A stretch of DNA of 64,000 bases from DATKFM01 sp046154965 (GCA_046154965.1 JBJXDY010000013.1:1-64000), one strand, 5' to 3'; shown: positions 8,837 through 17,858, counted from the stretch's first letter. Made by a program: numbers and translations. The notes: generated from the sequence alone by a model not told the origin.

Positions 8837-9427
8837 CTAGGCCGCGGCCCGTGCTTCGGTGGCGCGGTGATAGACCCAGACGCTGGCGGGCGGCAAGTTG
8901 CTGAGAATGCGCTTGCGCACCCGGCCTAACAGCCCGAGTTCCTTGCGCGGCAGGGGTGAAAACGGTCCATAGGTGAACTGGATGAACGGCGCCCCGCGCT
9001 CCAAGAGGGCGAAAGCGGCGGTGACGATCTCCTGTTGCACCGATTTGCGGAAGGCCAGCAGCGGCAGGCCGGAGACCACGGCGCTCACCTTGCTGACTCC
9101 ATGGGGATGCAGCAGGGCGCCCAGATGCGCGGCGTCGCCTTGCACGACGTTGATTTGGGGAAAACGCTTTTGCAGCAGGTCATGCAATGTCGGGTTGCGC
9201 TCGACGCAAATCAGCTTCTCCGGCGGTATGCCTCGCTCAAGCAGCGCTTGTGTTATCACACCAGTCCCGCCGCCGAGTTCCACGATCGGGTAGTGGGTCG
9301 TGTCCGGCACTTGATTTGCCATGGCGCGGGCGAGCTCCAGGCCGCTCGGCGCGATGGCGCCGATCCTGAAGGGGTCCTTCAGCCAGAGGCGAAAGAACAG
9401 CGCGGGATCGGAGGCGAGTTTGCTCAT
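8837..9427 (-). CDS. SAM-dependent methyltransferase, phospholipid N-methyltransferase-like
   Basis: A 196-residue class I methyltransferase. VELGGGTGVITQALL (about residues 48-62) is the SAM-binding motif, and the arrangement KDPFRIGAIAPSG at the N-terminus, VERNP, and SGLPLLAF resembles Sinorhizobium-type PmtA, which methylates phosphatidylethanolamine toward phosphatidylcholine. The related KsgA-type RNA methylases have a different N-terminus. Assignment to lipid methylation is by family resemblance only. It converges with the hypothetical gene ending at 8830. Confidence 0.75.
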   Translation of the reverse strand: MSKLASDPALFFRLWLKDPFRIGAIAPSGLELARAMANQVPDTTHYPIVELGGGTGVITQALLERGIPPEKLICVERNPTLHDLLQKRFPQINVVQGDAAHLGALLHPHGVSKVSAVVSGLPLLAFRKSVQQEIVTAAFALLERGAPFIQFTYGPFSPLPRKELGLLGRVRKRILSNLPPASVWVYHRATEARAAA

Positions 9428-9547
9428 GGGTATGCCGGAGAAATGATGCTGAGAAAAAGAACCTGTCGGACTGACGCCCCGACCATGACTGATTCGACAG
9501 TTTAACGGAAGCGCCAGACATCGGCGACAGCCGGGGGTGAATCCTGT

Positions 9548-10795
9548 TTACGCGGCTGGTCCGGGTTCATGCTGCAGAAACATCTTGTTCACCCCATTGA
9601 AAACCCTGAACAGCGCGGCGAACTCGCGGTTGAAATCCTGCCGCGGCAAATGCAGATCGGGCGTAACCCGGGCAAAGATGCCATCGATACTGGTTTGCCC
9701 ATCGATGGCCGCAAGAAGCGGTGCCGCTGTCCGTGGCAGCGCCATCCTGACCTCCAAACCCTCGGCGCGGGCGGTCAGCGATCCGCCGGGCTTTAGGCCC
9801 TTGGCCAGCTCCGGCCCCGGGCTGTCGCGCAAAACCGGGATCATCTTGCCATCGTCAGCTTGCGCCACCGTGCTTTCCGCACGCGCCTTCGGCACCGCAT
9901 AGGCGATGTGCACCTTCATATTGCCGGTCAACTGTTCGGCGATGGCGGCTCGCTGCCAGCGGCCGAGGCCGTCCAAGCGCTTCAGCAGGGCGCCGTCGCT
10001 GATGAAGTTCGCCGGATCATAGCGCCAGGGCTCGATGAAGGCGGCGATGGACAAGCCGGCAGACTCAATAAGTGATGCGAACTCGCCGACGGTGTAGGGC
10101 CGATCGATCGAATGCAGCAGCAGGTCGTAGATGCCGGCATCGCCCGCCTTCAGATGATCGCCGAGGAAGGGATTGCGCGCCAGCCAGCTGGTCGGCGGCA
10201 ATTGCCGGAGCAGCCGGCGGGCGAGATCGAGTTTCACCGCCGGCACGTCGTCGCGGCCGAGAACGCGCAGCGCCTCCTGCAGATGATAGACGCCGGTGCG
10301 GCCATAGGCGCCATAGACCATGAGTCCCAGGCCGCCATCTTCGTTCAGCGCAGCGCAAAGTGCCGTCAGGCCAGCCGCAGGATCGGGCAGATGATGCAGC
10401 ACGCCGCAGCAATCGATGTAGTCGAACTTGCCGAAGGCCCATGCGGGCAGGTCAAGCAACGATCCCGTATGAAAACTCAGGTTCTTCAGGCCACGCGCCG
10501 CGGCGCGGTCTTCTGCGATCTTCCGCGAGCTTTCCGATAGATCGAGATAGTGCACCTCCGCCGGGCAGCGGCGATCCGCGAGTTGCTGCGCCAGCATGAT
10601 CGCCCCGTCGCCGGTGCCGCCGCCGGCAATCAAGGCGCGGAACGGCCGGCTGAAATCCCGCCGGCCGGCGAAGACATAGTGATTGATCTCCTGCAGGTGG
10701 CTGGGCGATCCCTGGATCAGCCGCTTAGCTTCGTCGCGCGGATCCCGCGGCGGATAGGGATAGAGCTCATACTGCTCGCGGACGCTATCGCTCAT
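9548..10795 (-). CDS. Class I SAM-dependent methyltransferase, two-domain
   Basis: A 415-residue protein. The N-terminal part begins EQYELYPYPPRDP and carries the SAM-binding motif ALIAGGGTGDGAIML (about residues 53-67), YLDLSESSRKIA and the post-motif DYIDCCGVLHHLPDP. The C-terminal 120 residues form a separate small domain without catalytic motifs. The substrate is unknown. It overlaps the upstream quinone oxidoreductase by four bases, so the two form an operon. Confidence 0.8.
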   Translation of the reverse strand: MSDSVREQYELYPYPPRDPRDEAKRLIQGSPSHLQEINHYVFAGRRDFSRPFRALIAGGGTGDGAIMLAQQLADRRCPAEVHYLDLSESSRKIAEDRAAARGLKNLSFHTGSLLDLPAWAFGKFDYIDCCGVLHHLPDPAAGLTALCAALNEDGGLGLMVYGAYGRTGVYHLQEALRVLGRDDVPAVKLDLARRLLRQLPPTSWLARNPFLGDHLKAGDAGIYDLLLHSIDRPYTVGEFASLIESAGLSIAAFIEPWRYDPANFISDGALLKRLDGLGRWQRAAIAEQLTGNMKVHIAYAVPKARAESTVAQADDGKMIPVLRDSPGPELAKGLKPGGSLTARAEGLEVRMALPRTAAPLLAAIDGQTSIDGIFARVTPDLHLPRQDFNREFAALFRVFNGVNKMFLQHEPGPAA

Positions 10796-11775
10796 GGCGC
10801 CATAGTGAGAACGACTTTACCGGTGGAGCGCCGGTGGAGCAGCAGCTGCAGCGCTTCCTGTGCGTTAGCCAGCGGCAGTTGTTGCGACACATGGGGCCGC
10901 AGCTTGCCCTCGCGCCACCACTGGAACAGTTCCTTGAATTCCGACTCCAGCAGCTCGGGGTGGCGGCTACGGTAGGATCCCCAATAGAATCCGATGGCGG
11001 AGATGTTTTTCACCAGCAGGATGTTGCCGGGAATCTGAGGCACCTGTCCGCTGGCAAAGCCCACGAGGATCAGCCGCGCCCCCCAATTCACCGACCGCAG
11101 CGACGCCTCGAAGGCGCTGCCGCCGACGGGATCATACACCACATCTGCGCCGCCGCCCTTGCAGATCTCCTTCACCCGGTCGCGGATGCTCTGCGTGCGG
11201 TAGTTGATCAGATGATCGGCGCCATGCTCGGCGGCGACCTTGAGCTTCTCGTCTTCGCCCGCGGTGGCGATGACAGTGGCGCCCATGGCCTTGCCGATCT
11301 CGACCGCGGTCAGGCCGACGCCGCCGGCCGCGCCATGCACCAGCAGAAACTCGCCCGGCTGCAGATCGGCGCGCCAGCGGAGCGCGCCATGGGAGGTGCC
11401 ATAGGCGATCGGGAACCCGGCGGCAGTAACGAAATCCATGTCAGTGGGAATTGGGAACACATCGGTTTCCTGTGCCAGCGCCTGTTCGGCGAAGGCGCCG
11501 CGGCTGGCCACCGCCATCACCCGGTCGCCCGGTTTCACCCGGCGCACCGCGGCGCCACAGCGCCTGACTGTGCCCGACATCTCCAGGCCCGGCGAGAACG
11601 GCAGCGGCGGCTTATCCTGGTAGGTGCCGCCGATCATCAGCGTGTCGGCAAAGTTCACGCCGGCCGCGGCAACATCGATCAGGACATCATGGTCGCCACT
11701 GATCTCCGGCGGCGCCACATCGGCGAGTCGCAGATTGGCGATGTCGCCGTAGCTGTCGCAGAGCATGGCGCGCAT
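10792..11775 (-). CDS. NADPH:quinone oxidoreductase-type zinc-free alcohol dehydrogenase
   Basis: A 327-residue medium-chain dehydrogenase/reductase. GLEMSGTVRRCG lies in the GroES-like domain and VHGAAGGVGLTAVEIGKAMGA (about residues 145-165) is the nucleotide-binding Rossmann motif typical of QOR. The zinc-ligand Cys cluster of alcohol dehydrogenases is absent. It is 19 bp downstream of the asparaginase gene and overlaps the methyltransferase gene (ATGA), so asparaginase, QOR and methyltransferase may be one transcript. Confidence 0.88.
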   Translation of the reverse strand: MRAMLCDSYGDIANLRLADVAPPEISGDHDVLIDVAAAGVNFADTLMIGGTYQDKPPLPFSPGLEMSGTVRRCGAAVRRVKPGDRVMAVASRGAFAEQALAQETDVFPIPTDMDFVTAAGFPIAYGTSHGALRWRADLQPGEFLLVHGAAGGVGLTAVEIGKAMGATVIATAGEDEKLKVAAEHGADHLINYRTQSIRDRVKEICKGGGADVVYDPVGGSAFEASLRSVNWGARLILVGFASGQVPQIPGNILLVKNISAIGFYWGSYRSRHPELLESEFKELFQWWREGKLRPHVSQQLPLANAQEALQLLLHRRSTGKVVLTMAP

Positions 11776-11794
11776 GACTGGGCGCTGGCCGGAC

Positions 11795-12850
11795 TTAGAA
11801 AGGAGAATCTGCAGCCGGCTTCACCCGGCCGGTTTCGCGCCCGACGCGGTTGCGCACCGGCGGCGTCAGGATGTCGGCCAGACGCGCGGCCTCTTCATCG
11901 GTGATGACGCCCAGATGGCGCAGCAGCTGGCCCATGGCGGTTTCCGCGCCACGGCTGGCGCCGTCATCTGCCTTCAGCGCGATACCGAGTCCGAGCTCCC
12001 GCAGCGACGCCGTGTAGACGCCTTCGGCGCCGGTCTTCAGCACCACCTTCTTGCCGACCACATCCATGATCTGGGTGCAGAAGCGATCGGTACCGGCGAC
12101 CAGGAATGGTTCCGCCGCCATCGCATCGACGATGCGCTTCGACGCCGCAGCGCGCGCCGGCGGCAGCTTCGCGGTATCCACCAGCCGCGCCATCGCCATC
12201 GCCATATTGCCGAGGGGTACTGCAATCACGGGAATGCCGCAGCCATCGATGCCACGGGCCGCCTTGCCGAGATCGAGGCCGCACATCTGTTCCAGCGTGC
12301 CGAGGATGCGTTGCTGCACCGGATGCTCGAAATTGATGTAGCCGGCCGTGCGCTCGCCCAGATGGCGCGCGGTGCAGAGGAAGCCGGTATGCTTGCCCGA
12401 GCAATTGTTGTAGGCGGCGCTGGGTTTGATGCCGGCGCGGATCATCGCCTCCACGCTGGCATCGTGATAGGGCATATGGCCGCCGCATTCGAGATCGCCG
12501 ACAGCGCAGCCGATGCGCGACAGCCAAGCCTGCACCAACTCCACGTGGCGCGGCTCGCCATTGTGGGACGCGCAGGCAAGGGCGATCTCCGGCACGGACA
12601 CATTGTACTTGTCGGCGGCACCGCTCTCGATCAGCGGCAAAGCCTGTAGCGGCTTGATGGCGGAACGGCCATAGACCGGCTGCTCCACATCGCCCCAGGC
12701 GCGCGCCACCTTGCCGCCGGCATCGACCACTGCGACCGCCGCGCGATGGCGGCTCTCCACCATCCCGCCGCGCGTGACTTCCACCACAAAAGGATTAGCC
12801 GTGGCGTCGCTCTTGAAGCTGGCGAGACTCTTGGAAGGACTGCTCGACAT
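11795..12850 (-). CDS. Class 3 L-asparaginase (Rhizobium etli ReAV type)
   Basis: A 351-residue protein of the asparaginase II family defined by Rhizobium etli, unrelated to the E. coli enzymes. The known active-site elements can be read: Ser63 and Lys66 in GRSAIKP (SxxK), Ser95 in CASHNGEP, and the zinc-associated Cys150, Lys153 and Cys204 in NNCSGKH and DGCGIP. The frame extends to a TTG at 12883, but ATG at 12850 is preferred although no strong ribosome site precedes it. It hydrolyses asparagine to aspartate and ammonia, probably in the cytoplasm since no signal peptide is seen. Confidence 0.88.
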   Translation of the reverse strand: MSSSPSKSLASFKSDATANPFVVEVTRGGMVESRHRAAVAVVDAGGKVARAWGDVEQPVYGRSAIKPLQALPLIESGAADKYNVSVPEIALACASHNGEPRHVELVQAWLSRIGCAVGDLECGGHMPYHDASVEAMIRAGIKPSAAYNNCSGKHTGFLCTARHLGERTAGYINFEHPVQQRILGTLEQMCGLDLGKAARGIDGCGIPVIAVPLGNMAMAMARLVDTAKLPPARAAASKRIVDAMAAEPFLVAGTDRFCTQIMDVVGKKVVLKTGAEGVYTASLRELGLGIALKADDGASRGAETAMGQLLRHLGVITDEEAARLADILTPPVRNRVGRETGRVKPAADSPF

Positions 12851-12944
12851 CGGGGACCGGGCTATCGCTGGATCGCCGGCCAACTTGCCCCGGCCGCCTC
12901 AGCCGTGCAACCCTGCGGCAGGACGCAGCAGCGGAGGCATCCCC

Positions 12945-13490
12945 ATGCGCGGCTACTTCGGCATCGGCATCGAGGGCGTCAGCAAGCCCATGAACCTGGG
13001 CAGCCTGCTGCGCACCGCCCATGCCTTTAACGCCAGCTTCGTCTTCACCATCGGCGCCCTGTTCGAGAAGCGCGAGGTGCTGCTGGCCGACACCTCGGAC
13101 GCAGCGGCCAGCCTGCCGCTGCATGAGTACAAGGACCTGGAGTCTTTCGAGCTGCCCCGGGGCTGCCAGCTGGTGGGAGTCGAACTGCTGGACGAGGCGG
13201 CGGACCTCCCCAGCTTCCGTCACCCGGCCCAGGCGGCCTATGTGCTGGGCGCCGAGCGCGCCAGCCTGTCGCCCGAACTGGCCGCCCGTTGCGACCATAT
13301 GGTGAAGATTCCCACCCGGTTCTGCATCAACGTCGCCATGGCCGGCGCCCTCGTCATGTACGACCGGATGATCTCCCTCGGCCGCTTCGCCGAGCGGCCG
13401 GTGCGGACCGGCGGCCCGGTCGAAAAGCTGGGCGCCCATGTCCATGGCGCTCCAGTCTGGAAAAAGCGTCAGGCGCGAAAGCGCGGTTGA
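12945..13490 (+). CDS. SpoU/TrmH-family RNA 2'-O-methyltransferase
   Basis: A 181-residue SPOUT methylase. The N-terminal motif VSKPMNLGSLLRTAHAF and the C-terminal knot motifs (AYVLGAERASLS and IPTRFCINVAMAGALVMYDR) are those of TrmH-type enzymes. GGAGG seven bases upstream fixes ATG 12945. It is close to the minimal TrmL/SpoU catalytic domain in size; the target (tRNA or rRNA) is not decided. It is divergent from the asparaginase gene. Confidence 0.85.
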   Translation: MRGYFGIGIEGVSKPMNLGSLLRTAHAFNASFVFTIGALFEKREVLLADTSDAAASLPLHEYKDLESFELPRGCQLVGVELLDEAADLPSFRHPAQAAYVLGAERASLSPELAARCDHMVKIPTRFCINVAMAGALVMYDRMISLGRFAERPVRTGGPVEKLGAHVHGAPVWKKRQARKRG

Positions 13491-13602
13491 AGCGTCCGCT
13501 TGGCGGCGGACCGGCATCACGCCAAAGTTTGTTATGGTAAACAGGGCCATTAACCGTTTGCCAGCTTGGCGACCAATCCCCCATTGGCTAAACTCCCGCC
13601 CC

Positions 13603-14121
13603 ATGATTCGATTGAAATCAATCGCCGCCGCCGCCGTCCTGCTCGCTGCCGGATGTTTTTCCTCTGCGTTGGCGCAGGATCTCCCAAAGCCCATCGGCCG
13701 TTATGGGGCTTGGCAGGCACTTACATTCGAAGAGGCCGGCAACGTCGCCTGCTACATCATCAGCGAACCGGCGAAGTCGCAGGGCAAGTATAGCACCCGC
13801 GGCAAGGTCTATGCGCTGGTCACTCACCGGCCGACCTCAAAGCAACTCAATGTCCTCACCATCATCGCCGGCTACACCTACAAAGATAAGAGCGATGTCA
13901 TGATCGAGATCGGCGGGGACAAGTTTTCGCTGTTCACCGATCAGGGAACGGCGTGGACGCCCGATGCCGAAACCGACCAGAAGCTGGTCGAAGCGATGAA
14001 GAATGGGACGGACATGATAGTTCGCGGCGTCTCTTCGCGGGATACGGAGACCATCGACACCTACTCGTTGCAGGGGTTCACCAAGGCCTACAACGCGATC
14101 GGCGAAGCCTGCGGACTCTGA
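13603..14121 (+). CDS. Invasion-associated locus B (IalB)-family secreted protein
   Basis: A 172-residue protein with a Sec signal peptide (MIRLKSIAAAAVLLAAGCF, cleavage near ALA-QD). The mature part starts GRYGAWQALTFEEAGNVACYI, the conserved IalB opening. In alphaproteobacteria this family commonly precedes rlmN, as here (84 bp apart). It is presumably periplasmic; the biochemical role of the family is poorly defined. The frame runs upstream to 13438, but only the ATG at 13603 gives a signal peptide directly. Confidence 0.88.
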   Translation: MIRLKSIAAAAVLLAAGCFSSALAQDLPKPIGRYGAWQALTFEEAGNVACYIISEPAKSQGKYSTRGKVYALVTHRPTSKQLNVLTIIAGYTYKDKSDVMIEIGGDKFSLFTDQGTAWTPDAETDQKLVEAMKNGTDMIVRGVSSRDTETIDTYSLQGFTKAYNAIGEACGL

Positions 14122-14205
14122 GCAGCGAGCCGCCGGACTATCGCCCGCGCCGAAGAGAGTCCGGGCGGGCTGGAAAACGAACATAGCAAACGCCATCTGA
14201 CGGTC

Positions 14206-15348
14206 ATGAGCACGGCACAACATGCGCAGGTTCTTGCGCCATCGCCCGAAACGGCCGATGGACGGCGCAATGTTGTCGGCCTCGACCGGCAGGAGCTGAC
14301 CCAGGCGCTGGCCGACATCGGCGCGCCGGCTTTCCGCGCGCGGCAGATCTGGCATTGGCTCTATCACCGTGGCGCTACCGACTTTGCAGTCATGACCACG
14401 CTGGCAAAGGAGTTCCGTGCGCTGCTGGCGGAGAAGTTCGCTATCGAGCGGCCCGCCATCGCCGTGGATCAGAAATCGACCGACGGCACGCGCAAATGGC
14501 TGCTTCGTTTTCCCGACGGGCAGGAAGTGGAGAGCGTGCATATCCCCGAAGAGGATCGCGGCACGCTCTGCGTTTCATCCCAGGTCGGCTGCACGCTGAC
14601 CTGCAAGTTCTGCCACACGGGCACGCAGAAGCTGGTGCGGAATCTCTCGACGCCGGAAATCGTCGGCCAGGTGATGTTGGCGCGGGATCAGCTGGGCGAA
14701 TGGCCGTCGCCGAAGGACGGACGCCTGCTGTCCAACATCGTGATGATGGGCATGGGCGAACCGCTCTACAACTTCGACAATGTGGCGAAGGCGCTGAAGA
14801 TCGTCATGGATGGCGAGGGCATCTCCATCTCCAAGCGGAAGATCACGCTCTCGACCGCCGGCGTGGTGCCGATGATCCATCGCTGCGGCGCGGAGCTGGG
14901 CGTCAATCTGGCGATCTCGCTTCATGCCGTGAACGACGAGCTGCGCGACCGCATCGTGCCGATCAACAAGAAGTATCCGCTCGCGGACTTGCTCGAGGCC
15001 TGCCGCACCTATCCGGGCCTCACCAATGCACGGCGCATTACCTTTGAGTATGTGATGCTCAAAGACGTGAATGACTCGCCGGCGGAAGCGCGGGAGCTGG
15101 TGCGGTTGCTGCAGGATATTCCGGCGAAGGTGAACCTGATTCCCTTCAATCCCTGGCCCGGCGCCCCGTTCGAGTGTTCGACGCCCGAGGCAATCAAGCG
15201 CTTCTCCGATATCGTCTTTGACGCCGGTTATGCCTCGCCGGTGCGCACGCCCCGCGGCCAGGACATCATGGCGGCCTGCGGGCAGCTCAAGTCCGAAAGC
15301 ATCCGGCAGCGGCGCTCGGCTCCAACCGTGTCGGCGCTCATGGCTTAA
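14206..15348 (+). CDS. rlmN: Dual-specificity 23S rRNA/tRNA adenine-C2 methyltransferase RlmN
   Basis: A 380-residue radical SAM enzyme that methylates C2 of A2503 in 23S rRNA and A37 in some tRNAs. The cluster motif CTLTCKFC (Cys129, 133, 136) binds 4Fe-4S. The two methyl-carrier cysteines are visible in LCVSSQ (residue 122) and near the C-terminus in IMAACGQ. GMGEPLYNFD is another RlmN signature. Length is normal for alphaproteobacteria. Confidence 0.97.
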   Translation: MSTAQHAQVLAPSPETADGRRNVVGLDRQELTQALADIGAPAFRARQIWHWLYHRGATDFAVMTTLAKEFRALLAEKFAIERPAIAVDQKSTDGTRKWLLRFPDGQEVESVHIPEEDRGTLCVSSQVGCTLTCKFCHTGTQKLVRNLSTPEIVGQVMLARDQLGEWPSPKDGRLLSNIVMMGMGEPLYNFDNVAKALKIVMDGEGISISKRKITLSTAGVVPMIHRCGAELGVNLAISLHAVNDELRDRIVPINKKYPLADLLEACRTYPGLTNARRITFEYVMLKDVNDSPAEARELVRLLQDIPAKVNLIPFNPWPGAPFECSTPEAIKRFSDIVFDAGYASPVRTPRGQDIMAACGQLKSESIRQRRSAPTVSALMA

Positions 15349-15369
15349 AGACGCCCCACTACTAATAGC

Positions 15370-15388
15370 GGACATCGCCGGCATGTCC
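15370..15388. other. GGACAT-N7-ATGTCC inverted repeat after rlmN
   Basis: Perfect six-base arms (15370-15375 and 15383-15388) with a GC-rich seven-base centre. It lies 21 bp after the rlmN stop and about 50 bp upstream of the candidate AraC promoter; it could be a weak terminator or an operator. No T-run follows. Confidence 0.3.
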
Positions 15389-15437
15389 CCAAGTCTTGTG
15401 TACCGGCCAAGCTCAATTGCTGAGCCTGCCGCTTCGC

Positions 15438-15467
15438 TTGCATCAGAATCGCGGGTCGGATGATACT
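15438..15467 (+). promoter_or_regulatory. Candidate sigma-70 promoter for the AraC gene
   Basis: TTGCAT (15438-15443), an 18-bp spacer and TGATACT (-10 hexamer GATACT, 15462-15467) lie about 40 bp upstream of the AraC start. The extended -10 T supports it. Confidence 0.4.
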
Positions 15468-15506
15468 GCGCGGCCCCGCCGGGCAAGGAAGATAGGCCAC
15501 CGCCTC

Positions 15507-16574
15507 ATGCAGGATACGATCGAACCGCCGCAATCCTCGGCCGCGAGCCCGCAGGTTCTCGCTGCGGCGGCGACGGGCATCACCGATCTCGTGGGCGGCA
15601 TGGGCGGCGATGCGGAGCGCGTCCTGCACGCCGCGAAGATCGACAAGAGGGCGCTGGAAAACCCGATCAACGAGATCAGTCTCGGCCAATATTGCCGCAT
15701 GTTCGAGCAGGCGGCGATCGAGACTCAGTACGACAATTTTGGCCTGCGCTTCGGCATCGGCTTCAAGCCGCGCCAGCTCGGGCCGCTCGGGTACATGGCC
15801 ATAAATTCGCCGACGCTGTCGGCCGGCCTGCGAAACCTCGTAAGCTACTTCCCGGCCCATCAGCAGATGTCGACCCTGGCAATGCGCCAGGATCGCGATG
15901 TCATGGCGCTCGAATATCAGATCAATGACGGCCGCATCGGCTCTCGCCGTCAGGATGCGGAGCTGTCGCTGGGGATGTTCTGCAATGTTTTCTATCACGC
16001 GCTCGGCCGGCAATGGGCGCCGCTGGAGATTCATTTCGAGCATCCGCGGCCCTGGAATGCGCGGGAGCATGAGGATCTGTTCGACGCGCCCGTATTCTTC
16101 TCTCAACCGACCAATTCCATCCTGTTCCGCCGCCGTGACATGGATGTACTGATGCCGGAACCGGACCCTTATCTGTTCAGCCTGCTGGAGCCGATGATGA
16201 GCGGCCGGCGGCGGCGCGCCATCCCGAGCGATTTGGTCGGCTTGGTGCAGCAGAAGATCGAGGCCCATCTCGGCCACGCCGATGCCCTGCTGACGAAAGT
16301 GGCCCAGGATTTGGGCATGAGCAGCTGGACCCTGCATCGCCGGCTGCGCGATCGGAATGTCAGATTCAGCGATCTCTTGCGCGGCACGCGGCGCCAGCTT
16401 GCCATGCGCTATGTGGCCGAGCCCCATATCCCGTTGACGGAGATCGCGCTGCTGCTCGGCTATTCCGAGCTCAGCGCCTTCAGCCGCGCTTTCCATCAGT
16501 GGGCCGGGATGTCGCCGGCACATTATCGCCGGGAATGCCTGAAGCGGCGGGCGGCGGAGTTGCCGCCGGCCTAG
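15507..16574 (+). CDS. AraC-family transcriptional regulator beside the microcompartment operon
   Basis: A 355-residue regulator. The N-terminal 240 residues match the arabinose-binding-type sensor domain of OruR/ArgR-like AraC proteins. The C-terminal domain has two helix-turn-helix units, including VAQDLGMSSWTLHRRLRD and the conserved segment PLTEIALLLGYSELSAFSRAF, ending in WAGMSPAHYR. It converges on the microcompartment operon with only three bases between the stop codons. AraC regulators (PocR, EutR) control many BMC operons, so it is the leading candidate regulator; that link is inferred from position. Confidence 0.9.
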   Translation: MQDTIEPPQSSAASPQVLAAAATGITDLVGGMGGDAERVLHAAKIDKRALENPINEISLGQYCRMFEQAAIETQYDNFGLRFGIGFKPRQLGPLGYMAINSPTLSAGLRNLVSYFPAHQQMSTLAMRQDRDVMALEYQINDGRIGSRRQDAELSLGMFCNVFYHALGRQWAPLEIHFEHPRPWNAREHEDLFDAPVFFSQPTNSILFRRRDMDVLMPEPDPYLFSLLEPMMSGRRRRAIPSDLVGLVQQKIEAHLGHADALLTKVAQDLGMSSWTLHRRLRDRNVRFSDLLRGTRRQLAMRYVAEPHIPLTEIALLLGYSELSAFSRAFHQWAGMSPAHYRRECLKRRAAELPPA

Positions 16575-16577
16575 GCG

Positions 16578-17207
16578 CTATTGCGTGCGGCCCTCGATCG
16601 CGTCGAGAATCTTGACGATCCGCTCTTTCGCCCGCTGGATGCCGGAATTCCGCCCGCTGATATAGAGTCGGCCGGCGGCGCCGATCATCTGCACGTCGAC
16701 CAGGGTATTCTCCGGCGCCACCTTCTCCGCCTCGTTGGCGGCAACGGCGGCGAACAGCGCCGGCACCATCTCAAAGATCAGCAGCGTTTCCCCCGGCAGG
16801 ACCATCGACGCCTGGCGGTTGCGGTTGATGATGACCGCATGCTGATCGGTGATGTCCTCGATCACATCGGTATAGAGCACACGCGGCTTGAGCTGGTCGG
16901 TCGCCTTACGGCCGATGCCCTTCAGCACCGCGGCACCGGCGCGGTTCACGTCGTCGGCGTCATTGCTATGCAACTCCAGCACGCCGAACTGCCGCTCGAC
17001 GAACAGGATGCCCGGCTCCACCGACGGCACCGATTTCAGCGCCAGATCGATGATGCGCTCGATCGCCAGCCCCGGCGCCACCTCGATGATCAGGGAATTG
17101 CAGCCTTCCAGCGGCGGATAGCCCCGCGCCCGCGTCGGCGTGCCCATATAGGCCGCGAATTGCGGGCGCAGATTCTCGATCGGCAGATAGACGCGCAGCT
17201 CAGTCAT
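16578..17207 (-). CDS. Tandem-BMC (BMC-T) shell protein, second copy
   Basis: A 209-residue microcompartment shell protein with two BMC domains (about residues 1-110 and 110-205). Repeated BMC elements can be read: IEVAPGLAIERIIDLALKS with FVERQFGVLELHS in the first half and VLPGETLLIFEMVPA with MIGAAGRLYISGR in the second. It should form trimeric pseudohexamers in the shell facets, possibly gated. It is clearly paralogous to the BMC-T at 18392 (same length and block order, roughly half of positions alike by eye). It is the last gene of the operon. Confidence 0.9.
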   Translation of the reverse strand: MTELRVYLPIENLRPQFAAYMGTPTRARGYPPLEGCNSLIIEVAPGLAIERIIDLALKSVPSVEPGILFVERQFGVLELHSNDADDVNRAGAAVLKGIGRKATDQLKPRVLYTDVIEDITDQHAVIINRNRQASMVLPGETLLIFEMVPALFAAVAANEAEKVAPENTLVDVQMIGAAGRLYISGRNSGIQRAKERIVKILDAIEGRTQ

Positions 17208-17262
17208 GACAAATCACCGCCGCCCCCATGACCGTTGGACGCCATGAGGGCAAAAGTGCGGC

Positions 17263-17541
17263 TTACTTCTGGCCGGCGGTGAAGTGCTTGTTGAGGTCCG
17301 GGTGCGGCCGCGGAATGACGTGAACGGAGACCAGCTCGCCGATGGCGGTCGCGGCTTCCGAGCCTGCCTCGGTCGCCGCCTTCACCGCGCCGACATCGCC
17401 GTTGATGATGACGGCGACCAGGCCGTCGCCCACCTGCTCCCGGCCGACGATAGTGACGTTGGCGGCCTTGACCATGGCATCGGCGGCGGCCAGCGCCGCC
17501 ACATAGCCCTTGGTTTCGATCAGTCCGATGGCATTCGACAT
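17263..17541 (-). CDS. BMC-H hexameric microcompartment shell protein
   Basis: A 92-residue single-BMC-domain protein: AIGLIETKGYVAALAAADAMVKAANV followed by the pore strand QVGDGLVAVIINGDVGAVKAA, as in PduA and CsoS1. GAGGAGAG just before ATG 17541 decides the start over an upstream ATG at 17559. Six copies form a facet tile with a central pore. The pore loop reads GDG where PduA has GSG, which would place an acidic ring at the pore. It lies between the vertex and trimer genes. Confidence 0.93.
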   Translation of the reverse strand: MSNAIGLIETKGYVAALAAADAMVKAANVTIVGREQVGDGLVAVIINGDVGAVKAATEAGSEAATAIGELVSVHVIPRPHPDLNKHFTAGQK

Positions 17542-17583
17542 GGTTCTCTCCTCGTTCAAAATGAAAGTGGTGGTGGAGTTCGC

Positions 17584-17856
17584 TTACTTCTTGGATTTTT
17601 CCGGCCGGCTGGCGGATTCGTCGATGGAGCCGATGATCAGTGCATCCAGCGGCGGCGGCTTGCCCTGGAACCAGGCGGCCGCGACCGAACCGGTGGCGAC
17701 CAGCACCCGCTCGCCGACGCCGCAGCCCAGCACGTCGAAGGCGACAAGCCTTGTGCCCTTGCCGTCATCCAGTTCGATTTCCAGCATAGCGCCGCTGGGA
17801 ACCTCCTTCAGTCGTTTGGTGGACCAGACATTGCCAATCACGGTTGCACGCAGCAT
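17584..17856 (-). CDS. BMC-P (EutN/CcmL-type) pentameric vertex protein
   Basis: A 90-residue protein of the EutN/CcmL family: MLRATVIGNVWSTKR at the start, then a Val-Ala-Phe-Asp-Val strand, GCGVGERVLVATGSVAA, and a closing DALIIGSID. Five copies cap the icosahedral vertices of the shell. It starts two bases after the stop of the 178-aa gene, so translation is probably coupled. The Lys/Ser-rich tail (SRPEKSKK) is slightly longer than minimal. Confidence 0.93.
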   Translation of the reverse strand: MLRATVIGNVWSTKRLKEVPSGAMLEIELDDGKGTRLVAFDVLGCGVGERVLVATGSVAAAWFQGKPPPLDALIIGSIDESASRPEKSKK

Positions 17857-17858
17857 GG

